Origin: Verrucomicrobiia bacterium
Lineage (GTDB): Bacteria > Verrucomicrobiota > Verrucomicrobiia > Verrucomicrobiales > Akkermansiaceae
DNA length: 22,085 nucleotides
Assembly: GCA_947460915.1 (NCBI GenBank)
Contig: CANHKJ010000017.1
Coordinates: 1-22,085, forward strand
Reading direction: 5' to 3'
Made by a program: the position numbers and the translations under genes
In this document: piece by piece, positions 1 to 7,077 of the stretch
How positions within the stretch are numbered: position 1 is the first letter of the stretch
Layout: each line of letters opens with the position of its first letter
Notes under the pieces: model-generated
What the model was told of the DNA's origin: nothing
What the model saw: the letters and a program-made list of their open reading frames with translations, nothing else
Database searches by the model: none

Positions 1-713
1 ACTGCATGCAATCCGCTAGGAGATAGAAAAGCGCGACGCGTCATGGTTCCAGCAGTCATGAACTCCTTGTAAAAACCTTGCTCTGTATCGCCCTTTTCTG
101 CTCTACCCGGAACCAAGCTAGCAACCCGTGACCATTCACTCTCCGGCAAACCAATCCAAAAATCCCAACCCATCGGCCCTGCGATTTGCTGCGCCCAAAC
201 TTTCCCTAACGGTTTTCCTGCAATCCGCCGCACACATTCATCCACCAAAAAACCAAAGGTGCGCGGGTGGTATCCATGCCGACCATCACCCGGCAACCAG
301 GCCGGGACTTGCGCTTCGATTGCCGCGATCACCGAGGCATGATCCCACACACTTGAGCCTTGATCCAATGCTGCCAAACCACACTGATGGGACAGCAAGT
401 GAGCAAAACTCGCCGCTGCGATCGGAAACGCTGGCCACACCTCGCACACAAGATTTTTTTCACTCATGCCCCGCGTTTCCAACACATGCAATAAGGTCGC
501 AGCAGCGGCTGCTTTCGTCGCGGAATACACAGGAGCCAAGGTTTGCTCGGTCCATGCCTGTGTTTTCTCGCGATCCGCAAATCCATCGGCCATCGAGAAA
601 ACCTGCTGCCCACGCCAATAGATGCTTACCGAGGCACCGAGTTCTTTTTCCTCATAAAAATTGCGCTCAAATACGCGAGCCACGGCGGCCAGGGCTGCGG
701 GTGAAATACTCAT
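1..713 (-). CDS. Serine beta-lactamase-like hydrolase (class C/esterase type), partial
   Basis: Reading the minus strand from an ATG at 713 gives 237 open codons that leave the window at its left edge, so the C-terminus is missing. The visible part matches the beta-lactamase/penicillin-binding-protein-like serine hydrolase family (class C beta-lactamases, EstB-type esterases, DD-peptidase-like proteins). The SxxK nucleophile motif is S64-A-T-K67. It is followed by the stretch HLLSHQCGL near residue 110, which matches the family's usual LLSHTSGL, and by a Tyr-containing GYHPRTFG near residue 148 at the second motif (YxN in the family, here Y-H-P). No signal peptide is visible, so a cytoplasmic esterase-like role is plausible. 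Substrate cannot be told. It is divergent from aroB with about 55 bp between the starts. The family call is firm; the activity is not. Confidence 0.85.
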   Translation of the reverse strand, partial: MSISPAALAAVARVFERNFYEEKELGASVSIYWRGQQVFSMADGFADREKTQAWTEQTLAPVYSATKAAAAATLLHVLETRGMSEKNLVCEVWPAFPIAAASFAHLLSHQCGLAALDQGSSVWDHASVIAAIEAQVPAWLPGDGRHGYHPRTFGFLVDECVRRIAGKPLGKVWAQQIAGPMGWDFWIGLPESEWSRVASLVPGRAEKGDTEQGFYKEFMTAGTMTRRAFLSPSGLHA

Positions 714-768
714 CGCGCCGACTATCCAACGTTGCGCAGAAAAAACAATTCTTTTCAGAAATGTAATT

Positions 769-1875
769 TTGCCGCAATCTCCGCGCGTGCACCAGGTATC
801 CGTAGATTTAGCTGATCGTTCCTACTCCGTTCTCGTCGCCGAGGGAATCCTCTCGCAAGCAGGTTCTTTGATTCTCCAAGCAGGGCTCTCTGGCAAAGCA
901 GCGATCATCAGTGATAGTAACGTCGCACCGATCTATGCAACAGCCTTGCAAGATGCTCTTAACGTTGCTGGCATCACATCCACCGTGCATGAGTTTCCGG
1001 CAGGTGAGGCATCCAAGTCACTCATCGTCGCCAATCAGCTTTGCAGCTCACTCGCTGCCGCAGGCCACGATCGCAAATCATTTGTCATCGCCCTCGGCGG
1101 TGGCGTCGTCGGCGATCTCGCCGGTTTTGTCGCTTCCATGTTCTATCGCGGCATCCCCTTCGTGCAAATCCCCACCACCATTGTTTCATTAGTCGATTCA
1201 TCGGTCGGGGGGAAAACCGGTGTCAACATTCCAGAAGGCAAAAATCTCGTCGGAGCCTTTCATCAACCACGACTCGTCCTCGTCGATCCTCACATGCTGC
1301 GCAGCCTCCACCCTCGCGAGTTCTATGAAGGCTTTGCTGAGGCGATCAAACACGCCGCCATTCGCGATGCGGATATGCTAGATGACCTCGCGGCGCTCGA
1401 TCCCGAATCGCGCGATGTCCCCGCCGCTCTCATTGCCCGCAACATCGCCATCAAGGCCCGCGTCGTCGAGGCCGATGAGTATGAGACACTTGGCATCCGC
1501 GCCTTGCTCAACTTCGGTCACACGATTGGCCACGGCATTGAAGCCAGTCTCCCGTATGGAGAAATGCTGCACGGTGAAGCCATTTCGTTAGGCATAAGAG
1601 CAGCCCTATTTCTCTCGGTATCTCACTCGACTCTTTCGCAGGCAGAAGCAGATCGCATTCTCGATTTGTTAGAGAAATTCCATCTTCCGCTGGTGCTTTC
1701 ACCTCAAATCGCCACCCAGACGATCATGGATAAACTCTCGCGCGACAAAAAATTCGCTTCTGGACAAATCCGCTTCGTGCTCCTTGATCGTGCCGGCAGC
1801 GCCCATGTCTCCTCAGTAGTACAGGCCTCAGATCTGCTCCATGCAATCGAACACCTGCGCTCACCACGATGCTAA
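769..1875 (+). CDS. aroB: 3-dehydroquinate synthase
   Basis: This enzyme converts DAHP to 3-dehydroquinate, the second step of the shikimate route to aromatic amino acids, in the cytoplasm using NAD and a divalent metal. The NAD-binding glycine-rich segment GGGVVGDLAGF begins near residue 110 and is followed by IPTTIVSLVDSSVGGKTGVN. The metal ligands are visible as E191 (in AEAIKH), H251 (in NFGHTIGH) and H268 (in LHGEA). With a TTG start at 769 the protein is 368 aa, the usual family length. No in-frame ATG lies near the conserved N-terminus. GTG at 787 is the alternative start and would begin directly at the conserved VSVDLADRSY strand. The reading frame is open back to 661, but that stretch overlaps the divergent hydrolase start and has no family similarity. 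No clear ribosome binding site decides between the starts. Confidence 0.95.
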   Translation: MPQSPRVHQVSVDLADRSYSVLVAEGILSQAGSLILQAGLSGKAAIISDSNVAPIYATALQDALNVAGITSTVHEFPAGEASKSLIVANQLCSSLAAAGHDRKSFVIALGGGVVGDLAGFVASMFYRGIPFVQIPTTIVSLVDSSVGGKTGVNIPEGKNLVGAFHQPRLVLVDPHMLRSLHPREFYEGFAEAIKHAAIRDADMLDDLAALDPESRDVPAALIARNIAIKARVVEADEYETLGIRALLNFGHTIGHGIEASLPYGEMLHGEAISLGIRAALFLSVSHSTLSQAEADRILDLLEKFHLPLVLSPQIATQTIMDKLSRDKKFASGQIRFVLLDRAGSAHVSSVVQASDLLHAIEHLRSPRC

Positions 1876-1904
1876 TTGTTTAGACAAATCCCACCCTGTG
1901 TATC

Positions 1905-1924
1905 GTTGCTAGTGCAACTTTCTC
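1905..1924 (+). terminator. Weak stem-loop after aroB
   Basis: GTTGC (1905-1909) and GCAAC (1914-1918) form a perfect 5-bp stem with a four-base TAGT loop, followed by the short pyrimidine run TTTCTC. It lies in the 72-bp gap between aroB and the protease gene. The stem is short and the T run is broken, so it may only attenuate transcription or have no role. Confidence 0.25.
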
Positions 1925-1947
1925 ATTGCGATCAAACACATTTGCTC

Positions 1948-3954
1948 ATGAATCAATTCCTCAAATCCTGCATTCTTTTTCTTGCGGCCGTCACTACCTG
2001 CTTTTCGCAAAGCACGAACGATATCCAACCTGCACTGGACGCCGTCTATCCCGCACTTGTGCGGATTCACGTCGTCTCCGAGAACGGCGGCGATGGTCGG
2101 ATGCAGAAAAATCGTGGCTCAGGTTCTGGAACTATCATTCATGAAAATGGCTACATTTTGACCAATCACCACGTGGCTGGTCGCGCCACACGCATCACGG
2201 TGCGCCTCGCAGACCGCCAAGAATGCCGTGCCATTCTCGTCGGCACCGATCCCCTTTCCGATCTCGCCATTCTCAAAATTGATCGCAATGACCTTCGCGA
2301 TCCCGCGTCGAAGCTGCCCGTCGCCCGTTTCGGAGACTCCGACTCGCTTAAAGTCGGAGACATAGTGCTTGCCATGGGCAGCCCAGCTGGACTTTCTCAA
2401 TCCGTCACCAAAGGTGTCGTCGCCAATACCGAGATGATCGCTCCGGGCGGCGGCGGACTCTCTCTTGATGGCGAAGTCGTCGGTGAACTCGTCCGCTGGA
2501 TCGGTCACGATGCGGTGATTTTCCCTGGTAATTCCGGCGGCCCACTCGTCAATCTCAAGGGTGAAATCATCGGAGTCAATGAAATAGGCATCGGCTCCAT
2601 TGGCGGAGCGATCCCCTCCAATCTCGCTAAAAACATCGCCGACATTCTCATCAAAGAGGGGCAAGTCAAACGCAGCAGCATAGGATTGTCTGTGCAGCCA
2701 TTGCTCAAGACTGACAAGAGCGCTAGTGGCATCCTTGTCGCAGGAACCATCGCCGACTCGCCCGCAGCCAAGGCCGGCTTGCAGGCTGGCGATTTGATTA
2801 CCCAGATCAACGATAAGTCCATCCCCGCCGCGCGCGCCCCCGAAGACATCCCTTTGTTCAACCGCATCATTCTTGAATCTCCCATCGGCAGCGCGCTGCA
2901 ACTCATCGGCTCACGCGAGGGCAAGGAAATGAAATGGACTGTCACCACCGAAGCTCGCGAACCGATGCAGCCCCGCGAAAAAGAATTGCTGCACTGGGGC
3001 ATTACTGCGCGAGATTTCACCAAGCTTCAAGCCAAGCAACAGCATCGCGACAACAACGATGCTGCCATCATTCACAGCATCCGCGCCGGAGGCCCTGCAG
3101 CCGCCGCTAAGCCTGCACCCGTTGCGGGTGATCTCATCGTCAAGGTCAATGACACCCCGATCAAAAATATTACCGACCTCGAAAAAATCACTGCACAAAT
3201 CACCAAAGATGCCACCGAGCCCGTGCCCACTCTCGTTACTTACGAACGCGATGGCGATAGCTACCTGACCATCATCAGAGTCGGTCCCGAGGAAAATGAT
3301 GCCGATGCCGCCATCGCCCGCAAGGCATGGATGGGAGTCTCCACCCAAGTCATTTCGATAGAACTCGCTGAAGCTCTTGGCATCCCCGGCCAAAAAGGCA
3401 TGCGCGTCACCCGCGTCTATCCCGATAGCAATGCCGAAAAAGCAGGCATCAAAAATGGCGACCTCTTGCTCAAGCTCGATGGCGAAATCATCAATGCCTC
3501 ACGCCCCGAGGATGCCGATGTTTTCAGCGAAGCCATCCGTCAAATGAGCGCCACCGCCGAGGTTACCTTAGAGCTGAAGCGAGACAAAGAACTGCTCAGC
3601 ATCAAAGTTCCCTTGGAGCGCGCTCCAACAGGCAACTCTGAGCTGGAAGAATACCTGAGCGAAACCCTCGAATTCCAAGCTCGCGACATCGGTGCCGACG
3701 ACCGCGCCAAAGTGCGTGATGATAACGCCAAGACCGGTGTCCTCATCTCCAGCGTCACCAATGCTGGATGGGCCGCTTTGGCTGGTTTGCAAAACAACGA
3801 CATATTGCAAAAAATTGATGGCAAAGCGATCAGCTCGATTGCCGAACTCAAAGCCAGCATTGAGAAAATCAACGAGGCGAAACCCTCACACATCACCTTT
3901 TTCGTCCGTCGCGGCATTACCACGCGTATGATCGAACTCGAACCAACTTGGTAA
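1948..3954 (+). CDS. Exported HtrA/Deg-type serine protease with four PDZ domains
   Basis: This 668-aa protein starts at the ATG at 1948, directly before a signal peptide (hydrophobic core LFLAAVTTCFS). The reading frame is open upstream to 1876, but that part precedes the signal peptide and is unlikely to be translated. The trypsin-like (S1C) domain covers about residues 25-240. Its catalytic triad is intact: H75 (TNHHVAG), D105 (SDLAILKI) and S196 (GNSGGPL). Four PDZ-like segments follow, at about 242-335, 349-450, 461-560 and 572-668, each with a recognisable 'AGL..GD.I...' type core. Ordinary Deg proteases have one or two PDZ domains. The protein should act in the periplasm or at the outer membrane on misfolded or regulated substrates. 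A second, degenerate trypsin-fold gene follows after 27 bp, probably in the same transcript. The protease assignment is firm; substrate and the function of the extra PDZ domains are unknown. Confidence 0.92.
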   Translation: MNQFLKSCILFLAAVTTCFSQSTNDIQPALDAVYPALVRIHVVSENGGDGRMQKNRGSGSGTIIHENGYILTNHHVAGRATRITVRLADRQECRAILVGTDPLSDLAILKIDRNDLRDPASKLPVARFGDSDSLKVGDIVLAMGSPAGLSQSVTKGVVANTEMIAPGGGGLSLDGEVVGELVRWIGHDAVIFPGNSGGPLVNLKGEIIGVNEIGIGSIGGAIPSNLAKNIADILIKEGQVKRSSIGLSVQPLLKTDKSASGILVAGTIADSPAAKAGLQAGDLITQINDKSIPAARAPEDIPLFNRIILESPIGSALQLIGSREGKEMKWTVTTEAREPMQPREKELLHWGITARDFTKLQAKQQHRDNNDAAIIHSIRAGGPAAAAKPAPVAGDLIVKVNDTPIKNITDLEKITAQITKDATEPVPTLVTYERDGDSYLTIIRVGPEENDADAAIARKAWMGVSTQVISIELAEALGIPGQKGMRVTRVYPDSNAEKAGIKNGDLLLKLDGEIINASRPEDADVFSEAIRQMSATAEVTLELKRDKELLSIKVPLERAPTGNSELEEYLSETLEFQARDIGADDRAKVRDDNAKTGVLISSVTNAGWAALAGLQNNDILQKIDGKAISSIAELKASIEKINEAKPSHITFFVRRGITTRMIELEPTW

Positions 3955-3981
3955 TCCCTATCCATTCATAGCACAACCATC

Positions 3982-4734
3982 ATGAAATCCCTGATCCTAC
4001 TCACCGCCCTCAGCATGCCCCTTTTCGCCGCTAGCGGCGCCCTTAAGACCAAGGCCACCGAGTTAAGCAAAGCTCATCAAGATTCAACGCTTTTCATCAG
4101 CGCGGTTGTTACCATCGAGCTCACCGCTGGCAGCAATCCTACCCAGAAGGAAGAGAAGAAAGTCGAAGTACTCGGCACCGTTCTCAATGCCGAAGGCTTG
4201 ATCGTTGCCCCACTCAGCACCATTGATTTAGCCGCTGCTATGGATGGCCGCACCGTCAACACACCGCAAGGCCCCATCAAAATCTCGGCAAAATCCGATG
4301 TCAAAGAGGTGAAGATTTTGATGCCTGATGGAACCGAGACCGATGCCAAAATTGCACTCAAAGACACCGACCTCGACCTCGTCTTCCTCAAGCCTGAGAA
4401 ACCAGCTAGCAACTTCAAACCAGTCCCTCTCGCAGACACGGCACCGATGAATTTGCTCGACGATATCATCGTCATTGGCCGCATGAGCAAAGAGCTCAAT
4501 CGTGAACCTATGGCTGCCACTGGAGAAATCATTTCCGTCATCAAGAAGCCTCGCTTGTTCGGAAAAATCAGCGCGCCAGCCACTGGTATGCCTGTCTTCA
4601 ATGACCAAGGCAAATTCCTCGGCATTGGAATCAACCGTTTGACCTCCAAGTCTTCTGGTGAAAACAACGTCGCCAGCACCAGTGTGCTCCTGCCCGCAGC
4701 CGATATCGCCGATAGCGCATCGCAGGTGAAGTAA
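3982..4734 (+). CDS. Exported trypsin-fold pseudoprotease, partner candidate of the upstream HtrA
   Basis: The 250-aa product begins with a clear signal peptide (MKSLILLTALSMPLFAASG). The rest can be laid over the S1C domain of the upstream protease: a 'GTVLNAEGLIVAPLST' strand pair, the aspartate strand DLDLVFLK, and the nucleophile region PATGMPVFNDQGKFLGIGI. The catalytic His site reads L78-S79, the Ser site is T201 in ATGMP instead of GNSGGP, and only the aspartate (D132) is kept. It has no PDZ domain. It therefore looks like a protease fold that has lost activity and may act as a binding or regulatory subunit. It follows the HtrA gene by 27 bp with no terminator between, which suggests co-expression. 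The fold assignment comes from reading motifs by eye; a structure comparison would settle it. Thr at the nucleophile site could in principle retain weak activity, but the missing His argues against it. Confidence 0.75.
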   Translation: MKSLILLTALSMPLFAASGALKTKATELSKAHQDSTLFISAVVTIELTAGSNPTQKEEKKVEVLGTVLNAEGLIVAPLSTIDLAAAMDGRTVNTPQGPIKISAKSDVKEVKILMPDGTETDAKIALKDTDLDLVFLKPEKPASNFKPVPLADTAPMNLLDDIIVIGRMSKELNREPMAATGEIISVIKKPRLFGKISAPATGMPVFNDQGKFLGIGINRLTSKSSGENNVASTSVLLPAADIADSASQVK

Positions 4735-4770
4735 CCTTAGATCGGAAAATTGCTGGCATTCCCAGCTCAA

Positions 4771-4835
4771 GCTCCAAGCAGCACCAGCGGAGAAAAAAGC
4801 TCGGCTGTTACTGTTTTTTTCTCGGTGCTTGGAGC
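4771..4835. repeat. Long bulged inverted repeat (stem-loop)
   Basis: The left arm GCTCCAAGC, ACC and GAGAAAAAA (interrupted by the insertions AGC and AGCG) pairs with the right arm TTTTTTCTC, GGT and GCTTGGAGC. That gives a stem of about 21 bp with two one-sided bulges and a loop of about 15 bases. It lies 37 bp after the stop of the pseudoprotease gene. No T run follows on either strand, so it is not a standard intrinsic terminator. It could be a transcript-end or mRNA-stabilising structure, or a decayed small mobile repeat. Confidence 0.7.
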
Positions 4836-4865
4836 AAAAAGCATCAAAGATCGCCCTTTTTGCTC
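4832..4865. repeat. Perfect 10-bp inverted repeat overlapping the longer stem-loop
   Basis: GAGCAAAAAG (4832-4841) is exactly complementary to CTTTTTGCTC (4856-4865), with a 14-base loop. Its left arm shares four bases (GAGC, 4832-4835) with the right arm of the preceding stem-loop. The two hairpins therefore compete for those bases. Its right arm lies in the first unit of the 21-bp array. Confidence 0.7.
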
Positions 4866-4980
4866 GATCTCCCGACCTTTTTGCTCGATCTGTCGCCTTT
4901 TTTGCTCGATGCTTCTCCCTCGTTGCTCGATGCTTCGCCCTCGTTGCTCGATGCTTCGCCCTCGTTGCTCGATCTTCCAA
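4860..4980. repeat. 21-bp direct tandem repeat, about 5.7 copies
   Basis: The core TTGCTCGAT recurs at 4860, 4881, 4902, 4923, 4944 and 4965, exactly 21 bp apart each time. The second half of the unit is CTCCCGACCTTT or CTGTCGCCTTTT in the first two copies and GCTTCKCCCTCG in the next three. The copies at 4923 and 4944 are identical. A decayed earlier copy may lie at about 4839-4859. On the minus strand the array reads as heptapeptide repeats (for example SSNEGEA, or RATRAKH in another frame). There are no unique spacers, so this is a minisatellite and not a CRISPR array. Confidence 0.9.
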
Positions 4981-5298
4981 GAAAATTACACACTATGATT
5001 TGTTTTTTACCTAGCGAGGAGAATACACTGGAGAGCAGGTCTGGAGAGAGGGAAAAGGGCAGAGCGCTTGCACAAAGGCAGAGGATGGAGCTTACGGGAT
5101 TTTTTTGGGGGGTCATGCGGTCTTAAGTTTTTTTTTCATCGGCATCTTTACAACCCTTAGCGGACTGCAAGTTATTCCCCACGCAAGCTACGGCAACTGC
5201 ACTCCGAGCGCCATCAACCAAAAGACAACAATCCCGCCTCAAATGGCAGCCTAACCCCAAGGGTCACCGATTGAGTGAAGCCTCGTTTCTAGTCCACC

Positions 5299-6324
5299 TC
5301 ACATGCGGCGCAAGTAGTCTGGGACTTGCTCTCGCTGCATGGCGGGTGGAATCTTCGCGCTCGCATAAGTAATAACGGCACCAACTCCTGCAGCATGTGA
5401 GCCTGACATCCGTGGTGCGATTTCGTATTCAGTGAAATAGAATTTTTCCCGTGCTCTGCGAATCCATCCAGTGATGATGCCTACGATGATGACACCCAGT
5501 ATCAGACAAATAGGCAGTTGCCATTCCTTGAACCACGTTGTGGCTGCGCGCGCCGCTAGCTCTTGCTCATTAATTTCGTCTTTTTCTAGCACCATGACGG
5601 GAGCAATGACACCTGAGATAAAAGCTTTTTCCATCCAGTAAATGCGGATCGACATCTGCACGCAAAAGCCATCGAGCTGGTCAACGGGTTGGCTTTTAAC
5701 CACCGCTTGATTGATCGAACTTTGCAATGCGCGCATGCGTTCTCCCTCGCCCACGGAACGCATTAACTCGGGTGTCAAGTAAAGTTCCGAGCGTTCTGGC
5801 GCCCCCATGTAATAAAATACAATCACAGCAGGCCGGCCGCCATCGAACTGTTGAGCAAACAATGAATCCATCTGAATATTCGCTGGGATGGTTTGCTGTT
5901 CATCAAAGACATATACGTAGAAATCAAGATTCGAGTCACTTGCATGATACTTCAGAAAACTCAAGCGGTCGCGGAATTCTTGACGGCTCATCAGTTTTTG
6001 CGGATCAACTAAATACGACTTCGGTTTCTGCCCAAAGTATTTCGCGAGATCTTCATCTAGAATCTCTGTGGGCGGCACTACGTTGAGGCTTTCCGGACCT
6101 GGCGCCGGAAGCTCTAACACATCGGGTGGCGGAGGGGGCACAGCTTCCTCCTCTTGCAGGCGAAATAGTGCATCCGAGATTAAGCATTCACCTCGCATCA
6201 CTCGGGCGGCATCTTCCTCTGACCACTGTGGTAGCGGATCGTGCTCCTCAGCTTCTTCGGCCGCATTGAGAAACAGAGCGAGAAAAATCAGCACGAGGCA
6301 TAAAAATTTATGGATTGCTCTCAT
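5299..6324 (-). CDS. Exported/membrane-anchored protein, TPM-like, unknown function
   Basis: The start is the ATG at 6324, placed 7 bases after a GGAGG sequence. The ATG at 6330 is too close to that site. The start overlaps the stop of the upstream gene as ATGA. The 341-aa protein has an N-terminal signal or anchor (FLCLVLIFLALFLNAA), an acidic and proline-rich region at about 25-75 (with a PPPPP run), a mixed alpha/beta domain at about 90-245, and one membrane segment at about 268-288 (CLILGVIIVGIITGW). A basic tail of about 50 residues follows. The central part has strand-helix patterns like the TPM family of its neighbour (LDFYVYVFDEQQ, AVIVFYYMG), but this is only a resemblance. I do not recognise the protein itself. 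Translational coupling suggests it forms a complex with the upstream product. Confidence 0.7.
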   Translation of the reverse strand: MRAIHKFLCLVLIFLALFLNAAEEAEEHDPLPQWSEEDAARVMRGECLISDALFRLQEEEAVPPPPPDVLELPAPGPESLNVVPPTEILDEDLAKYFGQKPKSYLVDPQKLMSRQEFRDRLSFLKYHASDSNLDFYVYVFDEQQTIPANIQMDSLFAQQFDGGRPAVIVFYYMGAPERSELYLTPELMRSVGEGERMRALQSSINQAVVKSQPVDQLDGFCVQMSIRIYWMEKAFISGVIAPVMVLEKDEINEQELAARAATTWFKEWQLPICLILGVIIVGIITGWIRRAREKFYFTEYEIAPRMSGSHAAGVGAVITYASAKIPPAMQREQVPDYLRRM

Positions 6325-7001
6325 TTGCATTCCTCCTCCCTCGCCGTGCTCGTTGCGGCATCCTGCTTGTGCGTGGCGTTGTGGACATGTCCTGAGCGTA
6401 TTCTCTTCACCAAGTCCCCCATCTGCGGTGGCTGCGTGACTTTTCGCTCGAAATTCTCAAGGCCTTTGCGCGTCGCACGGCTTTTTTTCTTCAGAATTTT
6501 CTCAAGCGTTTTCAGCAAGGCCACGATGCCCTGATCGGGTCGGCGATCTAACCAATACGGATGCGCCTTACTCAGGCATTGAAAAGTATCATCCTCATCA
6601 AGGTAGAGATCGAGCAAGTATCCATAAGTGATTCCCGCCGCCTTACCCTCGACATCCATCACTAACAAAATCCCCGCAGCATTGAGACGATGCCGCGCGA
6701 AATCCTCAAAAACTCCGCGATTGAGCAACCAGAATCCAAATTCACGCAAGTTGGTAGTCTCACGAAGTACACACGTATAAACCGCGAAAAACAACTGCGG
6801 AAAACGTTTACTGAAGCGTTCGATCGCTTCTTGCACCACGACCCTTTCCGCCTTACGCATGAGACCAGCAGAATCTGTCAGCGTGCGAACGAGAACTTCG
6901 CCTGAGCCAAATTCGGCATCAGCGGTGGACATGCTAAACCCACAATGAGGGCACGACTCGGCTCCGCGGTGGATTTTTTGTACACATCTCGGACACTTCA
7001 T
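6321..7001 (-). CDS. Zinc-ribbon TPM-domain protein
   Basis: The start chosen is the ATG at 7001 (MKCPRC). A TTG at 7025 in the same frame is possible but would put eight residues before the zinc ribbon, with an SD-like sequence too close. The 226-aa protein opens with a four-cysteine zinc ribbon (C3, C6, C17, C20: CPRC and CPHC). It continues with a domain of about 130 residues that reads like the TPM family (TLP18.3/Psb32/MOLO-1): helix KAERVVVQEAIERFSKRFP, strand LFFAVYTCVL, and AAGILLVMDVEGKAAGITYGYLLDLYL. Its C-terminal third is basic. It lacks a signal peptide, whereas most TPM proteins are exported or membrane-bound; the zinc ribbon also suggests a cytoplasmic location. It precedes a membrane protein with an ATGA overlap. 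Function is unknown; the TPM call is moderately sure. Confidence 0.7.
   Translation of the reverse strand: MKCPRCVQKIHRGAESCPHCGFSMSTADAEFGSGEVLVRTLTDSAGLMRKAERVVVQEAIERFSKRFPQLFFAVYTCVLRETTNLREFGFWLLNRGVFEDFARHRLNAAGILLVMDVEGKAAGITYGYLLDLYLDEDDTFQCLSKAHPYWLDRRPDQGIVALLKTLEKILKKKSRATRKGLENFERKVTQPPQMGDLVKRIRSGHVHNATHKQDAATSTAREEECK
6324..6335 (-). promoter_or_regulatory. Ribosome binding site within the upstream coding end
   Basis: The minus strand reads GAGGAGGAATGCAAATGA. The GGAGG lies 7 bases before the ATG at 6324 and selects that start over the ATG at 6330. It is the clearest Shine-Dalgarno sequence in the window. It also encodes the Glu run at the end of the zinc-ribbon protein, so its origin could partly be coding constraint. 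Confidence 0.6.
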
Positions 7002-7077
7002 TTGCTCTGCCGTAGCGTGAAACAATTCCTTGATGAGGTCAAAAAAAATGTCATCACAACAGAAAAATTCGCGACAC

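Larger units (their letters stand above)
4735..5298. other. 564-bp non-coding stretch with hairpins and a tandem repeat
   Basis: This is the only gap over 300 bp. The plus-strand genes end at 4734 and the minus-strand genes end at 5299, so it is a convergent intergenic region. It holds a long bulged inverted repeat (4771-4835), an overlapping 10-bp inverted repeat (4832-4865) and a 21-bp tandem array (4860-4980). From 4981 to 5298 I see only purine-rich sequence, a T7-G6 run near 5102 and a T9 run near 5130, with no supported gene. Several frames stay open across the array because 21 is a multiple of three. That explains the apparent ORFs here without any of them being real. Confidence 0.7.

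Noticed and set aside
128..766. Plus-strand open frame of 212 codons
   Set aside because: It lies opposite the clear serine hydrolase reading frame on the minus strand and its translation is low-quality Arg/Pro/His-rich sequence.
2119..2901. Minus-strand open frame of 260 codons
   Set aside because: It is antisense to the protease and PDZ coding region, which has clear motifs in the plus frame.
4228..4980. Minus-strand open frame with RATRAKH-type heptads
   Set aside because: Its start lies in the 21-bp array and most of it is antisense to the pseudoprotease gene. The open frame follows from the repeat period.
4860..4980. CRISPR array
   Set aside because: Units are contiguous, with no unique spacers, no palindromic repeat and no cas genes.
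4844..5126. Open frames on both strands with SSNEGEA or LLDASPS heptads
   Set aside because: They come from the 21-bp repeat, have no domain outside it and no start signal. They could be revisited if peptides were found.
5200..5298. Terminator for the minus-strand genes after 5299
   Set aside because: Only a short ACCC/GGGT palindrome is present near 5255-5270, without a T run on the minus strand.
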